The translations under genes and the position numbers were made by a program. 64,000 nucleotides of DNA, taken from contig JAIXSO010000011.1 of the NCBI GenBank assembly GCA_027484685.1, positions 1 through 64,000 of the forward strand, in the 5' to 3' direction. The notes beneath the pieces were generated by a model. The model saw only the letters and a list, made by a program, of their open reading frames with translations. It was not told where the DNA came from and made no database searches. The stretch comes from Bacteroidota bacterium (GTDB lineage: Bacteria; Bacteroidota; Bacteroidia; UKL13-3). Of the stretch, positions 8,668 to 18,609 are shown piece after piece (position 1 is the first letter of the stretch; each line of letters opens with the position of its first letter).

Positions 8668-9609
8668 TTGAAAGATAAATTTAAAACATTTTACTTAATA
8701 TCTGTGTGCTTAATTACCTTGTTTTCATGTAACAAGCGTGAAAGTAAATTTGTTGAACATAAACCAAATTATATTGATAGCATTCAAAATGCAAAACAAA
8801 TAAAAGAGCTTATTTTAAAAATTGATACCAATCTAAGTTATATGAATATAACCGATAGTTTAATTACTGGAGAGGGTTTGAGGACAATTGTAAAAGAAGT
8901 TTTCAAAATTAAAAAACCTTGGAGTAAAGCAGATTTTGATCAAAATGGGTTAACAGATATTTTAGTTATTTATAATAACGATATTTATAATTTTAGGGTA
9001 ATGTGCATATTAGATAAAGGCAATAATTATGAAGGTAAATTTATTTCCTACTCCGATTTTGACAATTACTTATTTCCTATTGTTCAAGAAAATAAAATTA
9101 AATGTTACATTTTAAATAATTACTTGAGAGCCATTATTCCAGAACAATTTAATTTAATTTATAAATTCAACGATTTTATAGAAGAAAATAAAAATCCTAC
9201 AAACTATAAAATTGAAAAAATTGAATTTACATTTCAGTCGGGCTGGGGTTTGGGCGAATACGATGATTTATACTTAACAATAGATTCAGATAGAAAGGCC
9301 AATTGGCTTTCTAAAAGATATAAAATCTCCAATAATAATAAAGTAAAAAAACAATTTAAAACAGTAATAACTAAAGATAAATACAATGAAATTATTGATT
9401 TGATTAATTATAGTGAGTTTGAAAAGGTAAATTCAGATAAATCAGCTTGTTATGATTGCAATGATGTAAGCCTCAAAATTACTTATAATAACGGCCAAAC
9501 AAAAGTAATTGATGACAATAATTTAGATGAAAAGTTTATCCTAAAAAAAATATATGATTTATTACTAGAATTGACAAAAAACCAAAAGTGGACAGAATAT
9601 AATAACTAA
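8668..9609 (+). CDS. lipoprotein, possible DUF6438-like domain
   Basis: The product is 313 residues from a TTG at 8668; no in-frame ATG lies nearby and this start gives a proper signal, LITLFSC, with Cys near 21. Residues about 85-110 carry DFDQNGLTDILVIYNND, a calcium-loop-like stretch seen in FG-GAP/VCBS-type exported proteins. The C-terminal half (IEFTFQSGWGLGEYDDLYL onward) resembles the Bacteroidota DUF6438 family; this is from memory. It probably sits in the outer or inner membrane. It follows the ternary operon by 23 bases and may be cotranscribed, but nothing ties its function to it. Confidence 0.8.
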   Translation: MKDKFKTFYLISVCLITLFSCNKRESKFVEHKPNYIDSIQNAKQIKELILKIDTNLSYMNITDSLITGEGLRTIVKEVFKIKKPWSKADFDQNGLTDILVIYNNDIYNFRVMCILDKGNNYEGKFISYSDFDNYLFPIVQENKIKCYILNNYLRAIIPEQFNLIYKFNDFIEENKNPTNYKIEKIEFTFQSGWGLGEYDDLYLTIDSDRKANWLSKRYKISNNNKVKKQFKTVITKDKYNEIIDLINYSEFEKVNSDKSACYDCNDVSLKITYNNGQTKVIDDNNLDEKFILKKIYDLLLELTKNQKWTEYNN

Positions 9610-9613
9610 ATTT

Positions 9614-10102
9614 ATGTCAGAAGTAGAAGCAAAAGAAATAGGAGTAAAAAGTGCTTTAAAAATTATACTAATAGGTTTATTGATAGCCTACTTAATTATG
9701 TCGTGGTTTTGCTCAAATGGAAACATATTAAATGGTATGCTTTGGTTTTCCGATATTAGTTTCAAATCAAACATAATAATTGGTGCATTAATTATGGTTG
9801 TAAGCGGTTACTTTATAGGTAAAAATAGCGGTAAAAAAATAATTATTGCTAACCAAAATGCTTATATTATAGGTGTTAAATCGGGTTTAAGCATTTTGTT
9901 AATTACAGCATTTTTTTCTGGTTTTAAAGGTTATTTTGAAGAAGGAATAGATAACTATGGCCACTTTACTCCCATTTATGATTACATAGTCAATCCATTT
10001 TTAAGTATTTCATTAGTTGGATTATTACCAACCATAATTTTAGGAGTAATATTTGGTTGGTTAATAAAAAAACAAAAAAATATCTTGAACAATAAAGGAT
10101 AA
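9614..10102 (+). CDS. small integral membrane protein
   Basis: The product is 162 residues with about four hydrophobic segments (residues 15-32, 50-68, 85-103 and 130-152). The protein looks internally duplicated: GVKSALKIILIG near the start and GVKSGLSILLIT in the middle are similar. No family is recognised. It starts 4 bases after the lipoprotein stop, so the two are probably cotranscribed. Confidence 0.75.
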   Translation: MSEVEAKEIGVKSALKIILIGLLIAYLIMSWFCSNGNILNGMLWFSDISFKSNIIIGALIMVVSGYFIGKNSGKKIIIANQNAYIIGVKSGLSILLITAFFSGFKGYFEEGIDNYGHFTPIYDYIVNPFLSISLVGLLPTIILGVIFGWLIKKQKNILNNKG

Positions 10103-10200
10103 TTATTTCAACTCAACAAACCATAAACTATGGTCTATCGTCCATCAACTAACAACTATCAACCATCAACTATCAACTATAAACCATAGTCTATTTTATT
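10103..10200. repeat. low-complexity accataaac/tatcaac intergenic repeat
   Basis: The stretch at 10118-10195 repeats short words such as ACTATGGTCTATCG, CATCAACTA and ACTATCAA with variation. Relatives occur at 16870-16912, 20208-20335 and 38822-38870. The outer words (accataaactatgg near 10121 and aaccatagt near 10183) are partly inverted. It has no coding potential and no constant spacer length. Confidence 0.6.
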
Positions 10201-10280
10201 ATTAAAAAAACTACTCCTTTTAAAAATAAACAAAACTAATTATCTGAAAATAAAGTCAGCAAAAGTGAATCAAAATTTGT

Positions 10281-10288
10281 TACTTTTG
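10281..10288 (+). promoter_or_regulatory. TAnnTTTG -7 box upstream of the MORN protein gene
   Basis: TACTTTTG matches the Bacteroidota -7 consensus exactly and lies 32 bases before the ATG at 10321. I cannot see a convincing TTG at the -33 position, so this is a candidate only. Confidence 0.35.
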
Positions 10289-10320
10289 AGAACAATTGCG
10301 CCTATTTTAAGTAAAAACCA

Positions 10321-13300
10321 ATGAACCTTTCTAATAAATTCTCTTTTTATAAATCACTTAAAAGTGTTATGAAAACAACTTTTTTTATGCTTTGGATTAG
10401 TCTGTTTAATCTTTTACTGCCAATGATAGCTTTTGGTCAAACAGATACCATTTATTACAACAATAAAAAAATACAGAAAGTTACCATTAAAAATAAGGAG
10501 GTAAAAACTGTTTGGGAATACTTTCATTCAGGTGCTAAAAAGGCCAAATATTTTTTGCTTCGAGATACATTAAATGGACTTTATACAAGTTGGAATGAGA
10601 AAGGAATTAAACGCTATGAAATAAATTACGAGTTAAATTTAATGGTTGGAGATATGAAAGAATACCTATCAAGCGGACTTCTTTTACATCATTATCATTA
10701 CAAAATTATTTTAGAAAATGGCACCCGACAATCGGTGCAAGATGGGGTTCAAAAGGAATACGCCAACAATGGATTATTAAGGTCGGAAATAGCTTTTAAA
10801 AATGGGAAGCAACATGGTTTAGAGGTTCAATATTATGAACAAAGTGGAATTAAACGACTTGAACATTACTTTATAAATGGATATACAATAGGTAATAGTA
10901 AAGAATGGTATGCTAACGGACAAATCATGTTTAAAGGCCAAAAAGACACCATAATGGTAAAATACCCAAACCGAAAAAAGCCAGAAATAAGTACCGTTAA
11001 TAGTGGATTTTGCGAAACTTGGTATGAAAATGGGGTGAAACAATCAGCTGGTAAATTTGTAAAAGGACAAGCCATTGGTGAGCATAAAAAATGGTTTGCT
11101 ACAGGTAAATTAGAACAAGTTCAAACCTTGCCAACTGTTAAAAAATATGGTTATTTGGAATCCTATTTTTCCAATGGTCAATTAAAAAATAAGTATCATT
11201 ATTTTTTAAAGTACGATCCGATTCAAAGGTATAACAAAACTTTTTTTGATGGGAAATATGAAACCTATGATGAAAATGGTAAGCCAGAACAATTGGGAAA
11301 TTATAAAGATGGAAAACAAGTTGGAAAATTTTACAGGTATTATGAAGGACAATTAAGCGAAGAATTTAATTATAAAAATGGTCATTTATTTGGCGAACAA
11401 TTTTCGTATTATAATAATGGTAAACCTTTGTTAATTGAAACCTATGAACCCTTTGTAGTTGAAGGCAGAGATACGACTTTAAAACACGGAATTGCAAAAC
11501 AATTTTATGAAGATGGTACACTCAGACAAACCATCAATTATAAGAAAGGTATAATGCATGGCAGCAATATTATTTATTTCCCAAATGGTAAAATAGAAAG
11601 AGAGCTATTTATGACTGGTAAAGACCAATATCAAGTTGTAAAAGAATATAACAAAGATGGAAGCATCAGTAAAAATTATGGCGTGTATGTAAATGCTAAA
11701 AATCCAAAACAAGAACCCATTTATTACCTATCGGATTTATATGATGAGAAAGGAAATTTAAGAAATCATTTTACCTATTATAATGGATTACCGCAGGGCA
11801 ACATGATTGACAAAAACGACCAAGGAAAGTTAATAGGTGAAGCCTACTTATTTGCACCAACAAAATTAGATTATTTATATCCTGGAAGTATTGAAAATGC
11901 TTGGAATGTTACCTATTACCCAACTGGTGAACTTTGCAAAGAATTTTATGGAACAAGGGGTTTTGATTTAAATATTGAGTGGTATATCAATGGCAATTTA
12001 AAGCGAATTCAACAATATAATGAATTAGATATTCAATGGTTATCGAATGGAGAATTAATGGATGCTTCTGTTTACAAAAACTATGGTAATTTAAAAGTTG
12101 ATACCATTTTGGATAAAGCATGGATAAACAATTTATATGTGCAATTTAATGCAAACTATAAACGCACCATTCAATTGGCTGAAAATCCTAATCAAGGTTA
12201 TGCAGCTAGTTATTATCATGCCAAACAAATTAAGTTTGAAACTTATATCAATAACGGAAAATTTGATAGCATTTTCAGAGGATATTATTTAGATGGATCA
12301 TTAATGGTGGAATGGCATTTAAAAAATGGATTACCACATGGCACTTACACGCTCATGAATCCCAATCAAACAATTAATACCAAACACGAATATGTGAATG
12401 GATTTAGCACAGGTGTTTGGGTTCAAAATGATAATTTTGGTGCGCCCCAAAATGAATATGGTATAGATAGCATTTTACCTAATGGAGATGTTTATAGTTG
12501 GGAAAAAGATTATCAATATGGAAAATTACAATCTTTTGTACATAAGCAAAATAAAGAGCCATATGGAATACAAACTTATTATTTTCAAAATGGAAATATT
12601 AGTTCGCAATTTTATATGAACAAAGGAAAGCAAGTGGGTGTTTCACTGAATTATTTCGAAAACGGAATAATGAACCAACGCACATATTATGATTCACTAG
12701 GAAAGCAAACTGGAGTATTTGAGCGCTACCATCAAAATGGAAAATTAAATGAAAAGTATGAATTTGAGCGTGGTAAAAAAACAGGAGCATACTACATGTG
12801 GCATTCAAATGGAAAGCTTTTTAAAACCGGATATTTTAAAAATGATATAGCCGATAGTATTTGGAATACTTACGATTCGAATGGTGTTTTTATAAATGCA
12901 TTTATTTACGAAAATGGAATAAAAAAAACTTATGGCATCAAACCAATTGTAACGCCTTGTGCATGTAGCGAACCACAATCAGATAAAAAGTATTTTGCGC
13001 AATCCTTGTCTTCATTAATGGAACGCAGAGCGCAATTTAAAACATGGGAATTTCCTTTTCATAAATCGGTTGACAAATACATTGATAAAATATTTTTTAC
13101 TCACTTGCAAGCAGACGCTGATAGAGATGGCAGCTTCTATTCCATGACTTTGGAATGTTTTCAGTCTTTAGAAATTGAATTTCCTGGTGTTTATGGAATG
13201 AAACTATTGTTGAATCCATGTTACCAAAAAGGCGATTTAACAAAAATGGAAATGTATGCAAATATTACTCAGGAAAATCCTAATGAAACAAGATTAACCA

Positions 13301-13914
13301 TTGTACCTAAAAGATTGGCGTTTGCCTTTGACCCAAAATTTTTGAGTATGCAAGGGTACGATACTATTGGGGCAAGAGGTTATTTTAAAGTTTCGGAATT
13401 AAAATATAGCATAGAAGGTATAGAATTAGAAAACATAGATTCTGTTTGTTTTTCAAAAGCACAAATAGGTAAAACTGACGTTTACCTCACTTTAAACGAG
13501 TTTATTCCTACTTTTGAAATACCAGATTATATGTATTTGTCATATTTAAAAGAAGTGTTTAAAATCGAAAAAGATGAATACAAAAAGCGATATGATAATA
13601 TAATGTACAAACCAACTATTGGTTTAAAAGAAGGAAATGGAATTTTACAATTTAAGATTGATCAACATCAAATCACCAGTAAAATTACTTATACCATTGT
13701 ATCAGGAAACATATTAATGACAACTGCAATGATTGAAAATATTAGTTTTGAAAATAATGCTGCTTGGATAAAAGATGATGAAGGAAATAATATTCAAATT
13801 TCAGAAAAAATCATTCAAACTTTATTTGCCGAAAAAGGATTTAATACAGGTAAAGTTGTGCTTGATCCAATTGCCAAATCAATGATGGTTCCACTTATTT
13901 ATCAAACCAAATAA
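10321..13914 (+). CDS. large exported MORN-variant (YwqK-like) repeat protein
   Basis: The product is up to 1197 residues. The ATG at 10369 (Met17) gives a standard signal peptide cut near AFGQT and is a likely alternative start. Residues about 30-870 hold more than fifteen MORN-variant units with the pattern YYxNGK/WYENGxxxxxGxxxxGxxxG (for example WYANGQIMFKG, YYNNGKPLLIE, WHSNGKLFKTG). The last 300 residues, beginning at CACSEPQSDKK, form a different unrecognised beta-rich domain. The protein should be periplasmic or at the cell surface. Families of this repeat are often labelled antitoxin YwqK, but that name is unsafe here. The stop overlaps the next start as TAATG, so the pair is coupled. 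Confidence 0.9.
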   Translation: MNLSNKFSFYKSLKSVMKTTFFMLWISLFNLLLPMIAFGQTDTIYYNNKKIQKVTIKNKEVKTVWEYFHSGAKKAKYFLLRDTLNGLYTSWNEKGIKRYEINYELNLMVGDMKEYLSSGLLLHHYHYKIILENGTRQSVQDGVQKEYANNGLLRSEIAFKNGKQHGLEVQYYEQSGIKRLEHYFINGYTIGNSKEWYANGQIMFKGQKDTIMVKYPNRKKPEISTVNSGFCETWYENGVKQSAGKFVKGQAIGEHKKWFATGKLEQVQTLPTVKKYGYLESYFSNGQLKNKYHYFLKYDPIQRYNKTFFDGKYETYDENGKPEQLGNYKDGKQVGKFYRYYEGQLSEEFNYKNGHLFGEQFSYYNNGKPLLIETYEPFVVEGRDTTLKHGIAKQFYEDGTLRQTINYKKGIMHGSNIIYFPNGKIERELFMTGKDQYQVVKEYNKDGSISKNYGVYVNAKNPKQEPIYYLSDLYDEKGNLRNHFTYYNGLPQGNMIDKNDQGKLIGEAYLFAPTKLDYLYPGSIENAWNVTYYPTGELCKEFYGTRGFDLNIEWYINGNLKRIQQYNELDIQWLSNGELMDASVYKNYGNLKVDTILDKAWINNLYVQFNANYKRTIQLAENPNQGYAASYYHAKQIKFETYINNGKFDSIFRGYYLDGSLMVEWHLKNGLPHGTYTLMNPNQTINTKHEYVNGFSTGVWVQNDNFGAPQNEYGIDSILPNGDVYSWEKDYQYGKLQSFVHKQNKEPYGIQTYYFQNGNISSQFYMNKGKQVGVSLNYFENGIMNQRTYYDSLGKQTGVFERYHQNGKLNEKYEFERGKKTGAYYMWHSNGKLFKTGYFKNDIADSIWNTYDSNGVFINAFIYENGIKKTYGIKPIVTPCACSEPQSDKKYFAQSLSSLMERRAQFKTWEFPFHKSVDKYIDKIFFTHLQADADRDGSFYSMTLECFQSLEIEFPGVYGMKLLLNPCYQKGDLTKMEMYANITQENPNETRLTIVPKRLAFAFDPKFLSMQGYDTIGARGYFKVSELKYSIEGIELENIDSVCFSKAQIGKTDVYLTLNEFIPTFEIPDYMYLSYLKEVFKIEKDEYKKRYDNIMYKPTIGLKEGNGILQFKIDQHQITSKITYTIVSGNILMTTAMIENISFENNAAWIKDDEGNNIQISEKIIQTLFAEKGFNTGKVVLDPIAKSMMVPLIYQTK

Positions 13915-15746
13915 TGAAACAAGTTATTCTATTTATAGGCTTGTATTGCTTTGCAATGAGTAATCTTTTAGCCGATGAACCATATACTTATTGTGACTTA
14001 AAAACCAATAAAAAATATTTGTTTATAGACAATCAAGAAGTACTTAAAAATAGTTGGCTGAATATTTTTGAAGATATTTATATCAATTATCCGGTATTGG
14101 TTACCGATTCTCAAGCTGCTCCTGTAAAAAAAATAAATTCATTGTTCCATTATTGGTGCATTGATTACATGAAAAGCGAACCATTTAAAGTAGAAATATT
14201 GGCTCATGCACAAAACAATTTTAAATCTTATTTACGTAATAGTACTGAAAATAGGTATCGGTATTCAAACTATGAATACAATAATATTTCGAAGTTTGTT
14301 CCTAAACTAAAAGATGTTGAATTTTCATTTCAGTATTTATTTGACGCCATGCTAGCTGTTCAAGTAAAATTCACTTATACATTGACAGGTGGAATCATAG
14401 ATAATGACACAAAATTTGGATTGGTAAAAATGTATTATATATCCTTAAAGAATGCACAAACAAGTAATATAACTGGTTTATTTGAACCTAGTAAAATCAA
14501 TACATTAGAGCAATTAATTCAAAATAAAACCAAAGCAATATTGGCCAAAAACCATTCATTTTTTAATGAACAAAAAGCCAAATTTGATGCGTTAGATATA
14601 TATGATGGAAATACGGAAATGGATGACGAAACTGATATTCAGCACACCACTAATCTTCAAATTTACAAAACCAAAGACATAAAACTGGCTGATTTAACCA
14701 TGAATTTGAATCCGTTTTTTGTAACATTCATGATTCCTTCTAATTCGCCTTTTACGCAACAAACCTATGGTTTTGGATTTGCAATTAGAATAAACATTTC
14801 TGAACTCAGATCCTATGTAAAAACTACAGGCTTGCTCAGCGGAATAATTAATTGGAAAATTGATCCTACCAAAAACTTGCATGATATAAATTTACATAAA
14901 TACAATTATAATCAAACAGAGTTGATTAATTGGCGCAATGATAATCCTTACCAAAAGTCGCCAGGAAAAGGTGTAAAAAGTGTTAAAACTTATATTCAAT
15001 ACCAACCTGACAGCAGTAAAAAGGTACTGAACAAGCAAACTTTTTATACCCAAATGGGGCAATTACAAAAGGAAGAATATTTTTCGAATGATAAGGTGAG
15101 TAGTTGGACTTACTATGAATATGATGTAAAAAATAGGTTGAGTAAGATAATTAATTATAGTTACAATGATATAAAAAGCAGTGATGAATTTAGTTATGAT
15201 GAAAACAATAATTTAACTGCTCAAAAAACTTTTGACCAAGAAAATAATATTACTGAAAAACGATACTTTTATATGGGCAATCAAGTTTATGAAATGCAGC
15301 TCTCCGACATCATCGACAACTCATCAAGTGACAATGAAGATGCTATCACAATCTACGAACTCAATGAAGAAGGACAAATAATCAATAGCCATAAAATTAG
15401 TCAAGCAGCTGAATACACTACGGTGTTTGATAAAGGAAAAATAATGGCCTCTTACAGTTTAAAAAGACCAAAGGATGCAAGATTGTTTACATACAACAAA
15501 AATGGGCAATTACATACAGTAGAATATGATAATAATAGGTATTTAAACCTTTATGAATACGATACAAATGGATATTTGATGCAAGAAAGTAATTACGATT
15601 CGCGAATGTTGAAAAGCAAACGAGTGATTATTAACAATGCGCAAGGATTACCTTTAACAATAAAAGAATTTACTGGCATGTATGGTTATTCCAACCACGA
15701 CAATGCTTACTATTATTCATTTGATTACGAATTTTGGAATAAATAA
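13914..15746 (+). CDS. exported protein with C-terminal RHS/YD-like repeats
   Basis: The product is 610 residues with a signal peptide (IGLYCFAMSNLLADE). Residues 30-350 show no known domain. From about 360 to 600 there are YD-like strand repeats: YYEYDVKNRLSKIINY, FSYDENNNLTAQKTF, FTYNKNGQLHTVEYD, LYEYDTNGYLMQESNY. These resemble RHS/YD repeats of exported and toxin-delivery proteins, although no RHS core or toxin tip is seen. It overlaps the MORN protein stop by one base, so the two repeat proteins are probably made in step and may share a surface location. Confidence 0.85.
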   Translation: MKQVILFIGLYCFAMSNLLADEPYTYCDLKTNKKYLFIDNQEVLKNSWLNIFEDIYINYPVLVTDSQAAPVKKINSLFHYWCIDYMKSEPFKVEILAHAQNNFKSYLRNSTENRYRYSNYEYNNISKFVPKLKDVEFSFQYLFDAMLAVQVKFTYTLTGGIIDNDTKFGLVKMYYISLKNAQTSNITGLFEPSKINTLEQLIQNKTKAILAKNHSFFNEQKAKFDALDIYDGNTEMDDETDIQHTTNLQIYKTKDIKLADLTMNLNPFFVTFMIPSNSPFTQQTYGFGFAIRINISELRSYVKTTGLLSGIINWKIDPTKNLHDINLHKYNYNQTELINWRNDNPYQKSPGKGVKSVKTYIQYQPDSSKKVLNKQTFYTQMGQLQKEEYFSNDKVSSWTYYEYDVKNRLSKIINYSYNDIKSSDEFSYDENNNLTAQKTFDQENNITEKRYFYMGNQVYEMQLSDIIDNSSSDNEDAITIYELNEEGQIINSHKISQAAEYTTVFDKGKIMASYSLKRPKDARLFTYNKNGQLHTVEYDNNRYLNLYEYDTNGYLMQESNYDSRMLKSKRVIINNAQGLPLTIKEFTGMYGYSNHDNAYYYSFDYEFWNK

Positions 15747-15773
15747 TTAGCTGCATTAATAAAATAGAATTTT

Positions 15774-16757
15774 ATGAAAAAATATGCCTCCGCTAGCTTA
15801 ATTTGGATTACACTTTTTCTTTGTTCATGCGGAATAAATAATGGTGATTTACTAAACATACCAACTCAGGTAATTTCAATTAAATCAGCACAGCATGAAA
15901 ATATTAAAGGAACAAAAATTTATGTTTTAAAGCCAAAAGGGTTTACTTATGATTTAACTTCCAACTCATTTGTTAAAACGCCAAATACTTATTTCAGAGC
16001 AGTTGAAAGCCCAACAGTTAGTTTTAATCATCAACGCACTCAGTTTTTAAGTGTAATTGAAGACCAAAAGAAACGTGGATATACCATAAACCAAATAACG
16101 GAATTTAAGCAAGGAGATTACAATGCATTGTTACTGTATGCCAATGACAATAAAAATGAACAACAGCATTTGATTTTACTGATTGGTAATGAAAACTACA
16201 GTTCAATGGTTTATTCTGAGTGTGCTATTACAAACTTAGCTGATAGGGATGAACTACTAACTATATTGTTATCTATTTGCATTGATAAATCAGAGGAAAA
16301 TGATTTATCAAAAATCCAAGATTTCATTATCGACTTGTCGCCAACCAATTTCAAAGTGAACTGTTTTCAATATGGTATGTTTTTATTTACTCCCAATGGA
16401 TTAGGAAACCCGAATGATGGTATTACAAATATGCTTCTTGTTAAAACGATAAGTCCATTAGTTAGTGATTCCTTAAAAGTAAATTTAGGTCAAAAGCTAA
16501 TTAATGATTACGTGAATGGCGGAGTTAAGGTCAATAATAAATTGGAGAACAAATATGCTAATAATGGATTAACTGGATTTGAAACTGCATTGACTGGAGA
16601 ATTTAAAGGCAAACCCATTTCAATTTACCAAATTGTTTTCGGAGACAACGAGCTAACTTACATATACTGCGGCATAGCATATGACAATATAAACAACTAT
16701 TTAACTAATTTCAAAACAATTGGAAGGTCAATTAAAAAGAAAAACTACCGCAAGTAA
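15774..16757 (+). CDS. lipoprotein of unknown function
   Basis: The product is 327 residues with a lipoprotein signal, LFLCSC, and the lipid Cys near 19. The mature part is a mixed alpha/beta protein without a family I recognise. It begins 27 bases after the YD-repeat gene and is probably the third gene of that operon. 16758-16902 is the convergent gap to the WD40 gene and contains an imperfect palindrome with TAATACCACTT and AAGTGCATTA near 16811-16838. Confidence 0.8.
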   Translation: MKKYASASLIWITLFLCSCGINNGDLLNIPTQVISIKSAQHENIKGTKIYVLKPKGFTYDLTSNSFVKTPNTYFRAVESPTVSFNHQRTQFLSVIEDQKKRGYTINQITEFKQGDYNALLLYANDNKNEQQHLILLIGNENYSSMVYSECAITNLADRDELLTILLSICIDKSEENDLSKIQDFIIDLSPTNFKVNCFQYGMFLFTPNGLGNPNDGITNMLLVKTISPLVSDSLKVNLGQKLINDYVNGGVKVNNKLENKYANNGLTGFETALTGEFKGKPISIYQIVFGDNELTYIYCGIAYDNINNYLTNFKTIGRSIKKKNYRK

Positions 16758-16902
16758 CGCCTAGATAAAAATTTAGTCTAATGTATTTTATGTTTAGTAT
16801 AATGCAATCTAATACCACTTATTGGCAAGTGCATTAACCTATTTGTAAATCGAAAAAGTATAAAGTATAGTATGTAGTTCATCTACCATGGTCTATTATC
16901 TA

Positions 16903-17820
16903 TCAACCTTCTATTTCCACCTGCCAATGCATAATTTGTTTATCATCGCTGCCGGTTAAAAGCTCTGAATCGTTAATCCAAATCAGTTTGTTAATGGAAG
17001 TAACATGCGCTTCATTCCTAGCTTTGTCCACTACTTTTAAAAGGTCGAAAGTGGCTGCATCCCAAATTTTTAAGGTTTTATCCATGCTTACTGTAGCAAA
17101 TAAATTTCCACTCGGATTAAACTGAATGGCATTGATATGTAAGTTATGAGCAGGTACATCTTTTATCAATTCATAATTGTTTTCAGCATTATAAAACTTT
17201 AAAAACACATCACGTCCTCCGCTTAGTAAATGTTTATTTTGGTAACAATAACTCAATGCAAAAACCGAGTTTATATGGTAATTTAAAGTTTGAATCAACT
17301 CAAAATTATCGGCATTGTAAATTCTGATAGAATGGTCAGAAAAACCTATGGCTATGTGGTTTAATACTGGATTTATGGCAATAGTTCTTGCACTTTTATT
17401 ACTTGCTTGAATGGTTTTTAAAAGTGTAAAATCTTCAGTATTAAATATATTTATTTTACCATCGCCACCAGTGGTAATAAAAGTATTGTTGTGTAATTTA
17501 ATATCGTAAATACCAAGTGTGTGTGCTTCAATATTTTTTATTTCTTTATTTACATTTAAATCAACCACATGCAAGTTACCTTGGGCTGAACCAATTAATA
17601 ATTGTTTTTTCTGCTTAAGCAATAACAAGCTATAAACAGGCCTTGGCACTTGACAAATCAATACACCATCAACCTTATTTTCAAAATCCCATTCTACTAC
17701 ATACCCCTCTCCTGCTCCCGAGTAAAAACAATTTTCGTTAAGCGATGGAGATAAGGAATAAATACAATCTTTATGTCCGCTATATTGGTGAAGTTTGGTA
17801 ATTTTTATTTTTTTTAGCAT
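16903..17820 (-). CDS. WD40 repeat protein
   Basis: The product is 305 residues, without signal peptide. Repeated WD40 units can be followed through the whole length: HKDCIYSLS, GEGYVVEWD, IEAHTLGIYDIKLH, ITTGGDGKINIFN, AIGFSDHSIRIYN, LLSGGRDVFLKFYN, ATVSMDKTLKIWD and LLTGSDDKQIMHWQ. Seven blades would close a propeller. It is probably a cytoplasmic protein-binding scaffold. It is divergent from the phosphopantetheinyl transferase gene across a 162-base AT-rich gap with inverted CAATTGCAAT words. Confidence 0.9.
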   Translation of the reverse strand: MLKKIKITKLHQYSGHKDCIYSLSPSLNENCFYSGAGEGYVVEWDFENKVDGVLICQVPRPVYSLLLLKQKKQLLIGSAQGNLHVVDLNVNKEIKNIEAHTLGIYDIKLHNNTFITTGGDGKINIFNTEDFTLLKTIQASNKSARTIAINPVLNHIAIGFSDHSIRIYNADNFELIQTLNYHINSVFALSYCYQNKHLLSGGRDVFLKFYNAENNYELIKDVPAHNLHINAIQFNPSGNLFATVSMDKTLKIWDAATFDLLKVVDKARNEAHVTSINKLIWINDSELLTGSDDKQIMHWQVEIEG

Positions 17821-17887
17821 GTAATTTTAAAACTGTTTTATACCGCTTATTAAAGGTAATTTTATTATTAATTATTTCGGCATTTTA

Positions 17888-17950
17888 CAATTGCAATATT
17901 ATATAATTGCTGTAAGATATTGTATAATTGCAATTGTTTCAATATTGCAA
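17888..17950. promoter_or_regulatory. inverted CAATTGCAAT words in a divergent promoter
   Basis: CAATTGCAAT (17888-17897) is repeated inverted as ATTGCAATTG (17927-17936), and a third related word AATATTGCAA lies at 17941-17950. The stretch separates the divergent WD40 and phosphopantetheinyl transferase genes and could be an operator. Low complexity could also explain it. Confidence 0.35.
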
Positions 17951-17982
17951 AGCAACAATAAAAAACTAAACACTACAGCATT

Positions 17983-18609
17983 TTGCCAATTATTTCTATA
18001 CAAAATATCAGCAGCGACATCATTTTAGGTATTTGGAAAATTACCGAAACCAAAGCCGACTTTATAAACATGCTTGGTAACCATTTAATTGACCCATCAA
18101 AACCTACCAATCCTGCCGAAAATGTGGGTTTACATTGGTATGCAAGCAGGGTTTTGTTGCAAAATTTATTTGATGCTCATAAAATAGAAATACATAAAAA
18201 TGAAGCCAATAAACCTACGCTTTTTATAAATGATGAAAAGTATTTTATAAGTATTTCGCACTCTTACGAATATGTAGGAATTATGTTTAGCCGCACCCAT
18301 GAAATAGGCTTGGATATTGAAAAAATTGATGAACGTATCAACCGTGTTTCTCGAAAATTTTTAAACGAAAATGAGCAATTATTTGCCGATAGTAAGCTTA
18401 GTAAAACCCTTATTTGGAGCGCTAAAGAAAGCGTTTATAAATGGTACGGAAAAAAAGAATTAGATTTTAAAGAACACATGCAAGCCAACCCTTTTATAGC
18501 TGAAGAAAAAGGTATTTTCAACTTTAAATTGAGCAAAAACGAATTTGAAAAAGAAATTGACATACATTACTATTTAATTGATAATTATGTTATTACATAT
18601 TGCTTTTAA
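17983..18609 (+). CDS. 4'-phosphopantetheinyl transferase superfamily protein
   Basis: The product is 208 residues from a TTG at 17983; no better ATG lies upstream. The family signature is complete: GLDIEKID with Asp111 and Glu113, and WSAKESVYK with Trp145, Lys148, Glu149 and Lys153. These bind Mg-CoA and the carrier protein. The protein moves phosphopantetheine from CoA to a Ser of an acyl or peptidyl carrier protein. Length and the ISISHS motif fit the Sfp/AcpT type rather than the short AcpS. Its carrier substrate cannot be read from the neighbours. Confidence 0.88.
   Translation: MPIISIQNISSDIILGIWKITETKADFINMLGNHLIDPSKPTNPAENVGLHWYASRVLLQNLFDAHKIEIHKNEANKPTLFINDEKYFISISHSYEYVGIMFSRTHEIGLDIEKIDERINRVSRKFLNENEQLFADSKLSKTLIWSAKESVYKWYGKKELDFKEHMQANPFIAEEKGIFNFKLSKNEFEKEIDIHYYLIDNYVITYCF

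Noticed and set aside
10118-10195. CRISPR-like array
   Set aside because: Words vary in length and sequence, there are no unique spacers of constant size and no cas genes.
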